From Neocallimastix lanati (nom. inval.) (Eukaryota > Neocallimastigomycota > Neocallimastigomycetes > Neocallimastigales > Neocallimastigaceae), in assembly GCA_016946835.1 (NCBI GenBank), contig JACVTC010000063.1, positions 921,001 through 985,000 on the forward strand: a stretch of 64,000 nucleotides of DNA. Reading direction: 5' to 3'. A program made the translations under genes and the position numbers. This document shows, piece by piece, positions 52,051 through 63,353 of the stretch; the stretch's first letter is position 1; each line of letters starts with the position of its first letter. Below the pieces are notes generated by a model, which saw only the letters and a list, made by a program, of their open reading frames with translations, did no database searches and was not told the DNA's origin.

Positions 52051-52512
52051 TCATTGTAATGAATCTATTGTATTTTTTACTTTAGCATTATTTTGTATAT
52101 GTTTTTTTCTATAGTATTATTTATACTCTCATGTAGCTATTGTAAAATGGAAATGTAGGAGATTGATTCACTCCAAAGCTTGTGTTTGAGACATTATTTA
52201 ACGGATGGGAATCTTTTTATAGTTTTTCACAACTATTATTTCATTAACACTTAAATTTTATATTATATATGATTATTTTACAGAAATTTTTACATAAAAC
52301 AGGAATTTATAATTGAAAATCATTAATTAAAAACTAGTCAACACAAAAAGAAAGAAAAACAAACAAGTTTTAGCAAACAATATACACGAAAGAGAAGACA
52401 ACAGCAATAAATTTTTATTTTTTTTTATTTTTTTAATTTTTTACTAATTTTATTTTTTTATTTTTATATTACACTTACCTTTTATTAATATAGATAAGTT
52501 TTTTATTTTATT
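52051..52512 (+). other. Probable LINE 5' region
   Basis: Moderately complex sequence without a long frame, directly upstream of the intact LINE ORF. It may be its 5' untranslated region; the true 5' end was not located, and no separate ORF1 (Gag-like) was found. Confidence 0.4.
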
Positions 52513-55500
52513 ATGTCAACTATACGAAGAGGTCTGCGACTTTATGGTCCTGACCATGATAAATTTGTTTTAATTTTCATTCATGATCTTGAATCTTGGA
52601 CTGAAAGTAGACTATGGGAATTTTTAAGCAAAAAGATATCAAATTGTAATGAAGTTGTTCATGGAATCGTTAAAAAACACTATATTAATATGGAAAACTA
52701 CTTCATCCTAAGAGTTAACTATAATAATTGTACTGATTATTTGAAGGTTATTTATTTGATTACTAAGCACTTACCTGTTAAAAGAATAAAATGGAAGATT
52801 ACTTCAAGGATACGCACATTTAGCAATGTTAATCATAATAGAACCAGGTATTATTCTGAACCCTCAATCCCCATCTCTGAAAGCCTCCTGTATGCTAACC
52901 CTTTCTCGAATACTAAATATTTCAACCTCTGTATTAGCTGGAACATAAATGGTTGGAATTCTGAAAAACGTGACGGACTTACCAATTTTAATTCAATCTT
53001 TAATCCTATTTGTATTTGTCTTCAAGAAGTCGGTAATAGTTCATTCCTTAACTCCTTTTCTAACTCATATCCATTCCTTAATCATTATAGAACAGTACTG
53101 AGACGTGCGGACAAAAAAATCCCTGGTATGAGGGGCCTTTATATAGGTGTGCACTCCTCCTGCCAATTCACTAATGATGATTTTGAATATAGATATATAC
53201 TCTCAGTAAATATATTCTCTTTTTGGGGTGTCAGATGTTCTTTAGGGAACATTTACATCCCTAGCAAAAAACACAAAGACTCTAGAGAAAAAGCGGAAAC
53301 TGATTTTGCTAATTGGCTCAAGAACCATCAGAATAACCCTTCGGCTATTGTTGGTGATTTCAATATGACTAAGCAACAACTCAAAGATCTTATTCTTAGA
53401 ATTTCCCCTCAATGGTTTGTTATGGATATGGTTGGTCATCAATTTACTTGGTCTAATGGTGGAAAGAATTCTTGTATTGATTTTATAGTAGTGAACGATA
53501 AATTAAGAAATTATCTGAATATTGCTTCTGTATGCTACTCTTTTAATGACATCTCTGACCATTTACCACTTATTCTTTCTTGTAAAAAAATATCTCCTGA
53601 TGGTTTTGTTACTCCCCCTCGGGATAAACAAATTAAGTGGTCTAATCGAATTTGTAGGGATAAACGTGAAGCAATCTTCTCTCATAATAAATTCACATGT
53701 TTACTGGATGAATTTGAACATAATGATAATCTAGACTCTAATACAATGGTTAAAAAACTTCTTGACACAGCAAATAAAATAGGCGATGACATTCAAGCAA
53801 GAGTTCCTACAAATTTACAGGGTTCAGCGTTCCATTGTCCTGCTTATATTAAGAAATTATCACATGAAAAACATTTATTTTATAAAAGGATTAAAAATTT
53901 TAAACTTCGTAATGATTTGTCAAATCTTCAAGAATTTTGTGATCTCTCAAAAGAATATAGAGTTCTCTCTGATTATATCATTAGTATTAAAAGAAATATT
54001 AGAAATATTAGATTTAAAAATTTGATTCATTCCATCGGCGAATGTTTCTTAAAAAATGATGCCCAGCGTGGTTGGTCTGGACTTAAGAAAATTTCTAAAC
54101 CTTCTTACTCTCCTTCCCAATCACCTGTATACATTAAAGATAAAGAAGGTAATGTTCTAGTATCCCAAGAAGATCAACTCAATCGTTTTGCAGAACACTA
54201 TGAAGAACTTGCTTCTGATATAACTGGTCACAGTCTTAATGAAAATTATTGGAAAAGAATACTTAATAATTCTTCTACTCCTCAGGAATCATGGGATATT
54301 AATCAACCTATTTCCATGTCAGAAATTCATTCAACTGTTCTTTCAATGAAAAATAACAAAGCACCTGGTCCTGATGGTATACCTACAGAATTTTTTAAAG
54401 CATTTTTTAATTCTGAGAGTAGAAATTCTTCTCAGGATGACTCTAATCAAGAGGTTACTTATTCCGATTGTGCAAAGTGTCTGTTATTACTTTTTAATAA
54501 AATTTGGGATGGTGACTTTCCTAATGAATGGAACTCTGCTTCTATTGTTTCTATTCCTAAAAAAGGGGATCTTTCAGATTGTAATAATTATCGTGGTATT
54601 TCACTCATCAATGTAGGTTTAAAAATTCTATCAAAAATTGTCACTAAAAGAATATCGGACTATGCTTTTTCTAATGGAATAATTAGACCAGAACAGTTTG
54701 ATTTTAGAAATAAAGAAGAATGTATTAGTTTATTTGTATCCATTCGTGAAATTTGTCAAAGAAGAAAATTTAAGGATAAATTTACCTTTCTTGCCTTTCT
54801 TGACCTTAAAAAAGCTTATGATTCAGTTCCAATTTACAATATACTTACTAAACTAAATAATCTTGGTATTCGTGGTAAATGCCTTCAATTCATTACTAAT
54901 CTATACCTTACCTCGAAAGCTCGTGCAAACTTTAATGGTAAACTTTCAAAAGAATTTCCAATACACCGTGGTGTTCGCCAAGGGTGTCCTCTCTCTCCTA
55001 TTTTATTCAATATATTTATCAATGATATTTTTGATAAATGTAAAAGTTATGGTGTGATTACTGAAAAGAAAAAGTGTTGTGGTGGATTATTTGCTGATGA
55101 TATTGTATTATTAGCTCCTACAAAATCTTCACTTAAAAACCTTTTGAATATTGCTCATGATTGGGGTATTAAAAATGAAATGACCTTTGGAATCAATAAA
55201 TGCGCTACACTAGTTGTTAAACCAAAGAATTTTATTCCTTCAAGACATTATGAAAATCCTACATTTAGACTTGGTATGAACTATATACCAAGCACTAATC
55301 AATATACATATCTTGGTATACCTTTTAATGAATCGTTGGATTTAAAACCTATTATTGCTAAGATGAATAGTAAAATTAATTATACAGTTAACTCTTTCTT
55401 TAGTTTTTTAACCAATAGGAATGTTCCTTTCTACTTTAAAACTCGTATACTAGTTTCTTTTGTCCTTAGCTCAGTTCTTTATTATGCTTCCTTACTTGGT

Positions 55501-56598
55501 TCAAATAAAAAGAATACTGAAAAAGCTCAAACTGCTTTTAATCGAGGTTTGTACTGGAGTTTCGGGTTTAAAAATAAAACCTCCAATACTTCAATTTACA
55601 ATATGTCTAAGGAACTTTCTATACCTCCTATAGCTAGTTTTTGTGCTAAGGCGATGATTCGATGCTTTAAAAAGTGGAAAGATTCTTCTTGTATTATTTC
55701 TCATTTAGTCAAAAATATACCTACACTTTCTCACTATTCTTGGACGAAAAAAGCACGGAGTTTAGCAGTACACAAGCACAATAATAAACTTCCTGGAGAA
55801 ATAAGGAAGTTTTACTGGGAAAATATTCATTATTCAAGCACTCCTGCGATCAGATCTACAAAATACAAGAAATTTAAATTTGGTTTTAAAAAATTTATTC
55901 AACGTCTATCACTTAAATATTCACAATTTTCTCTTGGATTTTTTTGGATTGGACGAATTAAATGTGGATTCAAATTTGATGTAAAAACGTATGTTAAAAG
56001 TAATCTAGTATCAGAAAATTGCCCAACATACTGCCCTTGTTGTGGTGAGAGTAACAGCATACCTAGTTTTACACACTGGATACTTTTATGTCCTAAATTT
56101 GAAGAATTTAGGCAACATTTCATTCCCTTTGTTGATGAAATTTTTATTAATTTTTCTCTTATTGTTCATGAGAAATCATTGAACATTCCTGATGATAAAG
56201 AGGAAGATTTTGATGATAATATCAATTTTTACGTGCTGTGTCTCCTTCTTGGCGGAAATGCAGTATTTGAAATCTTAAAGATCGGCTCGGGGGAAAGAAG
56301 GCGATATATTAATAATATTTTTCAATCACCTTCGAACGAGTCTTCTTTCCCGATTTCATATTTTGTGGGGCTTGCGGAATTCCTTACTAACGTTATGCCT
56401 ATTGTGATTGGTGATTTCTACACCATGATCGATTTGTATAGTGTTAGACCTACCGTTGTCAAGAGCGTCGACGTCGTAACGATAAGGCAAAGAAGAAATT
56501 CTGATACAGATTCGAATGATAATTTTCATCCACATGGAGTTATCTTCGATGAATGGGAAGAGTTAGAGGCCTTTTCGTCCTCGAATCTCATAACGTAG
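52513..56598 (+). CDS. Intact LINE ORF: AP-like endonuclease, reverse transcriptase, zinc knuckle
   Basis: 1,361 residues without interruption, ATG at 52513, TAG at 56598. Residues 1-130 are unrecognised. The AP-type endonuclease runs from LCISWNINGW (near 137) through ICLQEVG, IVGDFNMTK (near 279) and the catalytic SDHLPLIL (near 348). RT follows with APGPDGIPTEF, SIPKKGDLSDCNNYRGISLI, FLDLKKAYDSV, GVRQGCPLSP and the active-site FADDIVLL near 860. The C-terminal knuckle, CPTYCPCCGESN then FTHWILLC, lies near 1170-1195. It nicks target DNA and primes reverse transcription there, as known for non-LTR elements. One oddity: RPEQFDF near 727 has Asp where the sister copy at 57.1 kb and most LINE RTs have Gly. 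Confidence 0.95.
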   Translation: MSTIRRGLRLYGPDHDKFVLIFIHDLESWTESRLWEFLSKKISNCNEVVHGIVKKHYINMENYFILRVNYNNCTDYLKVIYLITKHLPVKRIKWKITSRIRTFSNVNHNRTRYYSEPSIPISESLLYANPFSNTKYFNLCISWNINGWNSEKRDGLTNFNSIFNPICICLQEVGNSSFLNSFSNSYPFLNHYRTVLRRADKKIPGMRGLYIGVHSSCQFTNDDFEYRYILSVNIFSFWGVRCSLGNIYIPSKKHKDSREKAETDFANWLKNHQNNPSAIVGDFNMTKQQLKDLILRISPQWFVMDMVGHQFTWSNGGKNSCIDFIVVNDKLRNYLNIASVCYSFNDISDHLPLILSCKKISPDGFVTPPRDKQIKWSNRICRDKREAIFSHNKFTCLLDEFEHNDNLDSNTMVKKLLDTANKIGDDIQARVPTNLQGSAFHCPAYIKKLSHEKHLFYKRIKNFKLRNDLSNLQEFCDLSKEYRVLSDYIISIKRNIRNIRFKNLIHSIGECFLKNDAQRGWSGLKKISKPSYSPSQSPVYIKDKEGNVLVSQEDQLNRFAEHYEELASDITGHSLNENYWKRILNNSSTPQESWDINQPISMSEIHSTVLSMKNNKAPGPDGIPTEFFKAFFNSESRNSSQDDSNQEVTYSDCAKCLLLLFNKIWDGDFPNEWNSASIVSIPKKGDLSDCNNYRGISLINVGLKILSKIVTKRISDYAFSNGIIRPEQFDFRNKEECISLFVSIREICQRRKFKDKFTFLAFLDLKKAYDSVPIYNILTKLNNLGIRGKCLQFITNLYLTSKARANFNGKLSKEFPIHRGVRQGCPLSPILFNIFINDIFDKCKSYGVITEKKKCCGGLFADDIVLLAPTKSSLKNLLNIAHDWGIKNEMTFGINKCATLVVKPKNFIPSRHYENPTFRLGMNYIPSTNQYTYLGIPFNESLDLKPIIAKMNSKINYTVNSFFSFLTNRNVPFYFKTRILVSFVLSSVLYYASLLGSNKKNTEKAQTAFNRGLYWSFGFKNKTSNTSIYNMSKELSIPPIASFCAKAMIRCFKKWKDSSCIISHLVKNIPTLSHYSWTKKARSLAVHKHNNKLPGEIRKFYWENIHYSSTPAIRSTKYKKFKFGFKKFIQRLSLKYSQFSLGFFWIGRIKCGFKFDVKTYVKSNLVSENCPTYCPCCGESNSIPSFTHWILLCPKFEEFRQHFIPFVDEIFINFSLIVHEKSLNIPDDKEEDFDDNINFYVLCLLLGGNAVFEILKIGSGERRRYINNIFQSPSNESSFPISYFVGLAEFLTNVMPIVIGDFYTMIDLYSVRPTVVKSVDVVTIRQRRNSDTDSNDNFHPHGVIFDEWEELEAFSSSNLIT

Positions 56599-56693
56599 TT
56601 TTTTAATATTAATATAAAAAAAAAAATTTCATGTATTTAAATTTCATGTATTTTTTTAAAAAAAAAATATTATTAAATAAAGTTTATTCCTAG

Positions 56694-56737
<44 letters not shown>

Positions 56738-56740
56738 AAA
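56599..56740 (+). other. LINE 3' UTR and poly(A) tail
   Basis: About 95 bases containing ATTTCATGTATTT twice and TTATTCCTAGTCT, then about 40 A. The sister copy ends in the same way (ATTTCATGTATTTTATTTG ... TTATTCTCTAAGTCT, then A33). The shared end is probably what the RT recognises. Confidence 0.85.
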
Positions 56741-59134
56741 ACACTGTGCTTGAAATGAAAAATAATAAAGCTCCTGGACCCGATGGTATTCCGATTGAAT
56801 TTTTTAAAGCCTTCTTTAGTAAATCTGATTTATCCGATAATTAAGATGATTCTTCAGATGATCACTACTCTAAGTGTGCTAAATGTTTACTTTCATTATT
56901 TAACAAAATCTGGGATGATGATTTCCTTGAAGAGTGGAATTCGGCTTCTATAATATCAATTCCAAAAAAAAAAGGAGATTTTTTGGATTGTAATAATTAT
57001 CGTGGTATTTCTCTTATTAATGTTGGCTTAAAAATTATTTCAAAAATTGTTACTAATAGAATTGCTAAATATGCCCTTGAACATAAATTTTTTTAGACCT
57101 GAACAATTTGGATTTAGAAATAAAGAAGAATGCATAAGTTTATATATTTCAATTAGAGAGATATGTCAAAGAAGAAAATTTCAAGGAAATTTTATTTATC
57201 TTGTTTTTTTTCGATCTTAAAAAAGCCTATGATTCTGTACCTATCTTTAATATTTTGACCAAATTATATAACTAAGGAATTAGAGATAAATGTCATCTGT
57301 TTTTAAAGAATCTTTATCTATCCTCTAAAGCTCGTGCTTTTTTTAATGGTAATCTCTCAGAAGAATTTTCGATTAATTGTGGTGTTAGACAAGGATGTCC
57401 TCTGTCTCCTATTTTATTCAATTTGTTCATTAATGATATACTGGATAATTGCGATAAGTATGGTGTATATTTAGATTCTCAATATTGTTGTGGTGGACTT
57501 TTTACCCGATGATATTGTTTTAGTTGCTCCATCTAAACAGGCTCTTAAGAAAATTTTGAATAAAGTTTCATGAATGGGCTATTAAAAATGAAATGACTTT
57601 TGGAATTAATAAGTGTGCTCCTCTTGTTGTAAAAACCAATTAACTTTGTTAAACCGATAAACTATGAAGATCCATCTTTCCTTATTGGTAGTAAACAAAT
57701 TACCTAAAACTGACAACTATACCTCTCTTGGTATTCTTTTTGATGAATCTTTATCACTGAAACCTATACAATCCAAATTAAACAGTAATTTAAATGTCAA
57801 GTTAAATTTGTACTTTCAATTTCTTATTAATAAATCTATTCCTCTCCCATTGAAGAAATATGTTTTAATTTCGTTTATTCTTAGTCTTGTTATATATTAT
57901 GCTCCTCTCTTTGGTTCAAATAAAAGCAGATGTTCTAAAGCTCAAAAAATTATTAATAGAGGACTTTATTGGAGTTACGGATTTAAATCTCGCAATTCTT
58001 CTGTTAGTCTCTATAATATTACTCGTGAATTGAGAATACCTCCTCTTTCAGCTGTCTGTGCTATATCTCAATTACGTTGCTTTAGAAAATGGAAAAACTC
58101 ATCATGTATTATTAATCATCTCACTAATAATATTCCTACTATGTCACATTATTCATGGACTAAAGAATCAAGGACTTTGGATAAGAAATTAAATGGTAAG
58201 AAAACAAGTGAAATAAAAAAGTTTTATTGGGAAAGAGATGTCTTCAAACCCTCAAAAGCTAAAAAAGCAATTATTTACAAGGAGAATGATTTTGGATTTA
58301 TTTCAGAAATCAGAAACTTAACATTTCAATATCCTAAGTATCAGTTGGGATTCTTTTGGATTTCTCGAATTAGGTGTGGTTTTAAATTTGACATGAGTAT
58401 TTCCATTAAAAGAAAAATCGTCTCAGAAGATTGCCCTAAATGTTGCCCTTGTTGTGGTGTTAGTGTACCTAGCTTTTCTCACTGGATCTTTGCCTGTAAA
58501 GAATTGGAAAATTACAGAAATAAATCTTTACCTTTTCTAGATGATCTCTTTTTGAAGTTTGCATTGATAATTGAACAAAAATCCTTGGATGTTTCTTTAG
58601 ATTCAGAAAAGGATTATGATAATAATATTTATTATTATATATTGAGTGCACTTCTTGGTGGGCGTTCAATATATTCAAAAATTAAAGTTAATGATGGGGA
58701 ACAAAAGACAATTAGTTGACAATATTTTTAAACAAAGTTCAACTTCGTCAACAGTTCCGTATTTTGTGGGGATTGCGGAGTTTCTAACAAACGTAATATC
58801 ATTAATTTGTCGATCTTTTAGTTTGATGATGAAATGGTATTCCGTTGAATCTACCGTTACCAAGAGCGTCGACGTCGAAATGATAAGGCAATGGATTTTC
58901 ACCTCCAGATACAGATTCGATTGATAACACTGATACTGAAATTATTACTCGTAATAATGGACGTGGTGTTATTATCGAGGAATGGGAAAAGTTAGAGGCT
59001 ATTGCTGCTTCTAACGCACTTTTATAATTTTATAATATATAATATTTTATTTCATGTATTTTATTTGTTATTTTTTTCATTTAATTTCATGTAATTTTAT
59101 TATTATTATAAATTAAATAATGTTATTCTCTAAG

Positions 59135-59170
<36 letters not shown>
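56741..59170 (+). pseudogene. Second LINE copy, 5'-truncated and frameshifted
   Basis: Begins abruptly inside the RT (EMKNNKAPGPDGIPIEFFKA) right after the poly(A) of the first LINE and continues through NYRGISLINVGLK, RPEQFGFRNKEEC, CGVRQGCPLSP and a frameshifted FADD region. The longest open part, 57664-58719, encodes the thumb to the zinc knuckle (EDCPKCCPCCGVS, FSHWIFAC). Stops at about 56842 and several indels, some in A runs, kill it. It ends in A33 at 59138-59170. It is a diverged relative of the first LINE, not a recent copy. The two stand head to tail. Confidence 0.9.
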
Positions 59171-59172
<2 letters not shown>

Positions 59173-59339
59173 ATTCATTAAAAAAAAAAAAAAAAAAAGT
59201 TTTTATTATTATATTTATTTTTATTTTTATTTTTATTTTTATTTTTATTTTTATTATTATTTTTTTAATGCAATAAAAAAAATAATAATAAAAATAAAAA
59301 TAAAGATAAAAAAAAACTTTGCAAATTAATCAAGAAAAC

Positions 59340-59510
59340 TAAAGAGCAAATTTTGTTCTGCTAGATTTAAGGCTAATATTGTGCCCTAGTATTTCAATAA
59401 ATGATGAATCCGGGGAGAGTTTAGTGGATACCACACTATCTTATTTTAAAGAGGTTACTTCTAGATTTTATTTCTTTTTTATTTGTTAGGAAGGGGAAAA
59501 TTTTCCCCAC
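59340..59510 (+). pseudogene. LINE tail remnant
   Basis: Reads NDESGESLVDTTLSYFKEVT in one frame and resembles 1860-1960 at DNA level (GAGAGTTTAGTGGATACC). It grades into the tandem array that follows, which shares its GTTACTTCTAG and TTTGTTAGGAAGGG words. Confidence 0.45.
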
Positions 59511-60336
59511 GCATAGTAGTAACAACTTGCCGAAATACATAGTATTTTCTGAGCTTTTTTATTTTTTATTTTTTATTTTTTTTTATTTTTTAACTTTTAT
59601 TTTTTATTTTTTAATTTCAAATGTACTTTTTCACCTACATATATTTTTTTTTTTATTTTTTATTTTTTAATTTCAAATGTACTTTTTTACCTACATGTAT
59701 TTTTTTTTTATAATAAAATTAATAAAGTTATGGAAGTGTAATTCTCTTCATAGTACAACTTGCTGAAATACATAGTTATTTTTGAGCTTTTTTTTTTTTA
59801 TTTTTTTATTTTTTTATTTTTTATTTTTTTATTTTTTTAACTTTCATTTTTATTTTTTTAACTTTTATTTTTATTTTTTTTTATTTTTAATTTCAAATGT
59901 ACTTTTTTACCTACACGTATTTTTTTTTATAATAAAATTAATAAAATTATGGAAGTGTAATTCTCTTCATAGTACAACTTGCCGAAATACATAGTTATTT
60001 TTGAGCTTTTTTTTTTATTTTTTTATTTTTTTATTTTTTATTTTTTTATTTTTTTAACTTTCATTTTTATTTTTTTAACTTTTATTTTTTTTTTTTTTTT
60101 ATTTTTAATTTCAAATGTACTTTTTTACCTACACGTATTTTTTTTTAATAATAAAATTAATAAAATTATGGAAGTGGATTCTCTTCCCTATCTAAAAAAA
60201 AAATAAATGAAGATGTTACTTCTAGGTTTTTTTTTATTTTTTTTTTATTTGTTAGGAAGGGAAAATTCCCGCATAGTACAACTTGCCGAAATACATAGTA
60301 CATAGTTATTTTTGAGCTTTTTTTTTATTTTTTATT

Positions 60337-60374
<38 letters not shown>

Positions 60375-60790
60375 TAATTTTATTTTTAATTTTATTTTTT
60401 TTTGTATTTTTAATTTCAGATGTACATTTTTACCTACATGTATTTTTTTTTAATAATAAAATTAATAAATTTATGGAAGTGGATTCTCTTCCCTATCTAA
60501 AAAAAAAATAAATGAAGATGTTACTTCTAGGTTTTATTATTTTTTTTTATTTGTTAGGAAGGGAAAATTCCCGCATAGTACAACTTGCCGAAATACATAG
60601 TACATAGTTATTTTTGAGCTTTTTTTTTATTTTTTATTTTTATTTTTTTTTTTATTTTTTTAACTTTAATTTTTATTTTTTTTTGTATTTTTAATTTCAA
60701 ATGTACTTTTTTCCCTACATGTATTTTTTTTATAATAAAATTAATAAATTTATGGAAGCGGATTTTCTTCCCTGTCTAAAAAAAAAAGCT
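59510..60790. repeat. Five-unit tandem array, probably LINE 3' ends
   Basis: Units with CATAGTACAACTTGCCGAAA start near 59510, 59748, 59967, 60271 and 60574, spaced about 230, 220, 304 and 303 bases. Each runs through T-rich sequence, AATTTCA(A/G)ATGTAC and ATAATAAAATTAATAAA to a GGAAGTG..TTCT end. From the third unit on, each ends CTTCCCT(A/G)TCTAAAAAAA, like the TCTAAAAA ends of both LINEs. The last two spacers also carry GAAGATGTTACTTCTAGG. Confidence 0.85.
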
Positions 60791-61343
60791 TTTTATTTCA
60801 CGCTACTATTTTAAATATAATTATGTTCTTATTAGACAAATAATATTTAAACTTTATTTATTTATTCATTTATTATTTACCTAAATATATATATATATAT
60901 TTTAAAAGAAACACTTGATTAATAAAAAAAAATAAATAATTGTAGCTGTAAAATATGTATATATATATATATAATAAAATAAAATAAAATAAAATAAAGT
61001 AAATAGTGAAGTAATATTAAAGAATAAAGTATTAATAAAAAATAAAATAAAATAAATAGTGAAGTAATATAAAAGAATAAAGTATTAATAAAAATAAAAA
61101 TAAAATAAAATAGAATAAAATAAAATTAAGGATAAAATTCCAAAAAGAGAGAAATTCAAAAAATTTATGAACAATATATTAAATATTACGCGCTTTTTTT
61201 TTTTTTTTTTTTTTTTTTTTGTAAATTTAAATGAACAAAATCTAAATATATCATTAAAGATCTTACTGAAGATATTTCGTAAAATGCATAAATATTCTTG
61301 TGCTAAAAAATAAGAATCATACTTTTTATTGAAAAATCAAGAA

Positions 61344-61377
<34 letters not shown>

Positions 61378-61399
61378 ATCAAAAAAAATTTAGTAATGC
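60791..61399. other. AT-rich spacer with A and T tracts
   Basis: (AAAAT)n near 60973 and 61100, T28 near 61193 and A32 near 61345. 61230-61320 has a weak plus-strand frame (NISLKILLKIFRKMHKYSCA) that could be older LINE sequence. Confidence 0.45.
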
Positions 61400-61690
61400 T
61401 ATTAAAATATATTGATCTGATAATACTACAAAACATGGTTTTAAAGGTCCTAACTATGATAATTCTAACTTCATTCACACAAATGAATTTTATTCACTCT
61501 TAAATAGTAAATACACTAAGCTTAGTCGAGGATTTAATTGAATTATTACGTTTAAAGATGTGGATATAAGTACAATATCTCTATTGCCTTCAGAAATGGT
61601 ACAGTTATAGAAAATTGTCCCAAAAGTTGTTCATGTTGTGGTAAAGGCAATCAGTATATATATAATGGTTTTTTTGAGGATTTCCCATCA
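61400..61690 (+). pseudogene. LINE C-terminal fragment
   Basis: Frames read FKGPNYDNSNFIHTNEFYSL, SKYTKLSRGFN and then RCGYKYNISIAFRNGTVIEN followed by CPKSCSCCGKGNQ. This matches the intact LINE segment around KYSQFSLGFFW, KCGFKFD and the CPTYCPCCGES knuckle. It is broken by stops and cut off just after the knuckle, close to the deleted Ty3/gypsy copy. Confidence 0.65.
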
Positions 61691-61844
61691 TATATAGGGT
61701 TTAAAATTGATTAAATAGTAGAATAGAGCTGCACCTTCAAGGTAAGTTATTTCATAATTTTTTTTTTTTTTCATGCTTACAAAGCGTTCCATTCCTATAA
61801 TGAATTGATGAATTGAATATTTCTTTGTTAGTTTCTTCCCTATT

Positions 61845-62340
61845 TTATAAAATTAGTACACCTTCAACTCCATCATATGAATTATAAGTTCGAATAATAA
61901 AATCTTTCTTAAATAAAGGAAATTTTAAAATTGGGAAGTTCAAGAGTTTTTCCTTTAATACATCCGACTTAAACTTGGAAAATCCAAAGTACTTTCGCTT
62001 AATTAGTTTAGTATTAGGTTTCATTCTAAATTTATGTGGAGACAAGTCAGAAGGAGTTAATTCTTCAAAAGAAGCTGAAATTACTACTATGTAATCTTCT
62101 AATAATTGTATGATTTGCTCTCTAAATAATTTATTCATTGTATTAGTGAATCTTTCATCATGAATATATTCTTTTCGTAATATCATTAGTAATATCTCCA
62201 TCAGGCAGTGCTTTTAATACACACATTAACTTTTCTCCTTCATTGTACTTATTAATTAGAGGAATCGTATCGACCTAGTCCATTATCATTTATATGACAT
62301 AGATTGAACGATTTCGGATGAATAAACAGCCTGTAATCCA
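61845..62340 (-). pseudogene. Second Ty3/gypsy copy with internal RT deletion
   Basis: The minus strand starts with MDYRLFIHPKSFNLCHINDN (the post-protease linker; the first copy has LFIHPIRYSPCRFNDD). It continues FEELTPSDLSPHKFRM and SKFKSDVLKEKLLNF (RT entry), then jumps directly to PILKFPLFKKDFIIRT and GVEGVLIL, the start of RNase H. The whole RT palm is missing, yet 118 codons remain open at 61845-62201. Its 5' side (higher coordinates) abuts the LTR-like repeat. Confidence 0.75.
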
Positions 62341-62394
62341 TTAAAATTTTTAAATTAATAGCCATATAGAATAATTAATTAATACATTTAAATT

Positions 62395-63290
62395 TAATAC
62401 ATATATATGTATATTAACTGTATAAAAAAATAATAATGATAAGAATCATTCAGTAAAAATAACTATATTATTATTAATAAAATAAAGATTTATAATCTTA
62501 ATAAATATTTCTTATACTAAAACTAATTAATTAATTAAATGTAATAGAATTAATTACATCATAACTATATTATAAATTGTATATCATATTCGAATATAGA
62601 TTTAATAAAATAATATAAGATCTTAAAACTAATTAAAAGTCTTTTTAGAAATCTTTATTATTGTAAAGAATTCCTTAGAATCTTTTAGAAATTATTTAGA
62701 TTATTTAGTTGCCTAATTACTGATAATTATTATAATAACTTATTTAAAACAAATATATCATTTAAAATATTATTGATTATTATTAATTATTAATTATGTA
62801 AAATTTAATTATTAATTTTGTTTGTAATGATTAATAATGTAAAAGTCAAGTTAAAGATTTTATCTTCGAAATATTAATTTATTATTTATGTTCGTCCATT
62901 TAAATAATTAAATTACTTTTTATATATCTATAATTTGTTAAAGTCCAATATCTCGTGTTCTAGTGGTCCAAAATGAGTTAAAATTAATATGTATTATAGA
63001 TCTTGAGCATAGTCTTCTAATGAATATAATTTCAATTGTAAAATCGGCTGGAAATTTCCAATATTTGTGGAGTTATCATTTTTTTATTAATTTTTTAAAG
63101 GTTAAACTAAATTAAATGAGACTAACTTTATTAAAATAGTCTAATCCAATTTGTTTCGCCATTTTAAATATTCCTAATATTTATTTTTATGATAAAAATC
63201 GAATTTAAAATGAAATTGTCAATAACGAGATTTTATTTCAATTGATATATTAGTAAATTTCAATTTAAAATCCACTAATTTTCTAAAGAA
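62395..63290 (-). repeat. LTR-like repeat, copy 2 (5' side of the deleted Ty3/gypsy copy)
   Basis: Direct repeat of 9095-10310, shorter by several deletions. It lies before the pol remnant of the second minus-strand element, as a 5' LTR would. Ends not defined. Confidence 0.55.
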
Positions 63291-63353
63291 TTTTTATTAA
63301 ATTCTTAATATTTTTTTATCTTTCTAAATATAATGTCTCAGAAGGTTACAAAA

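Noticed and set aside
59782-60206. Phe-rich ORFs
   Set aside because: T-rich spacers of the tandem array read in an open phase.
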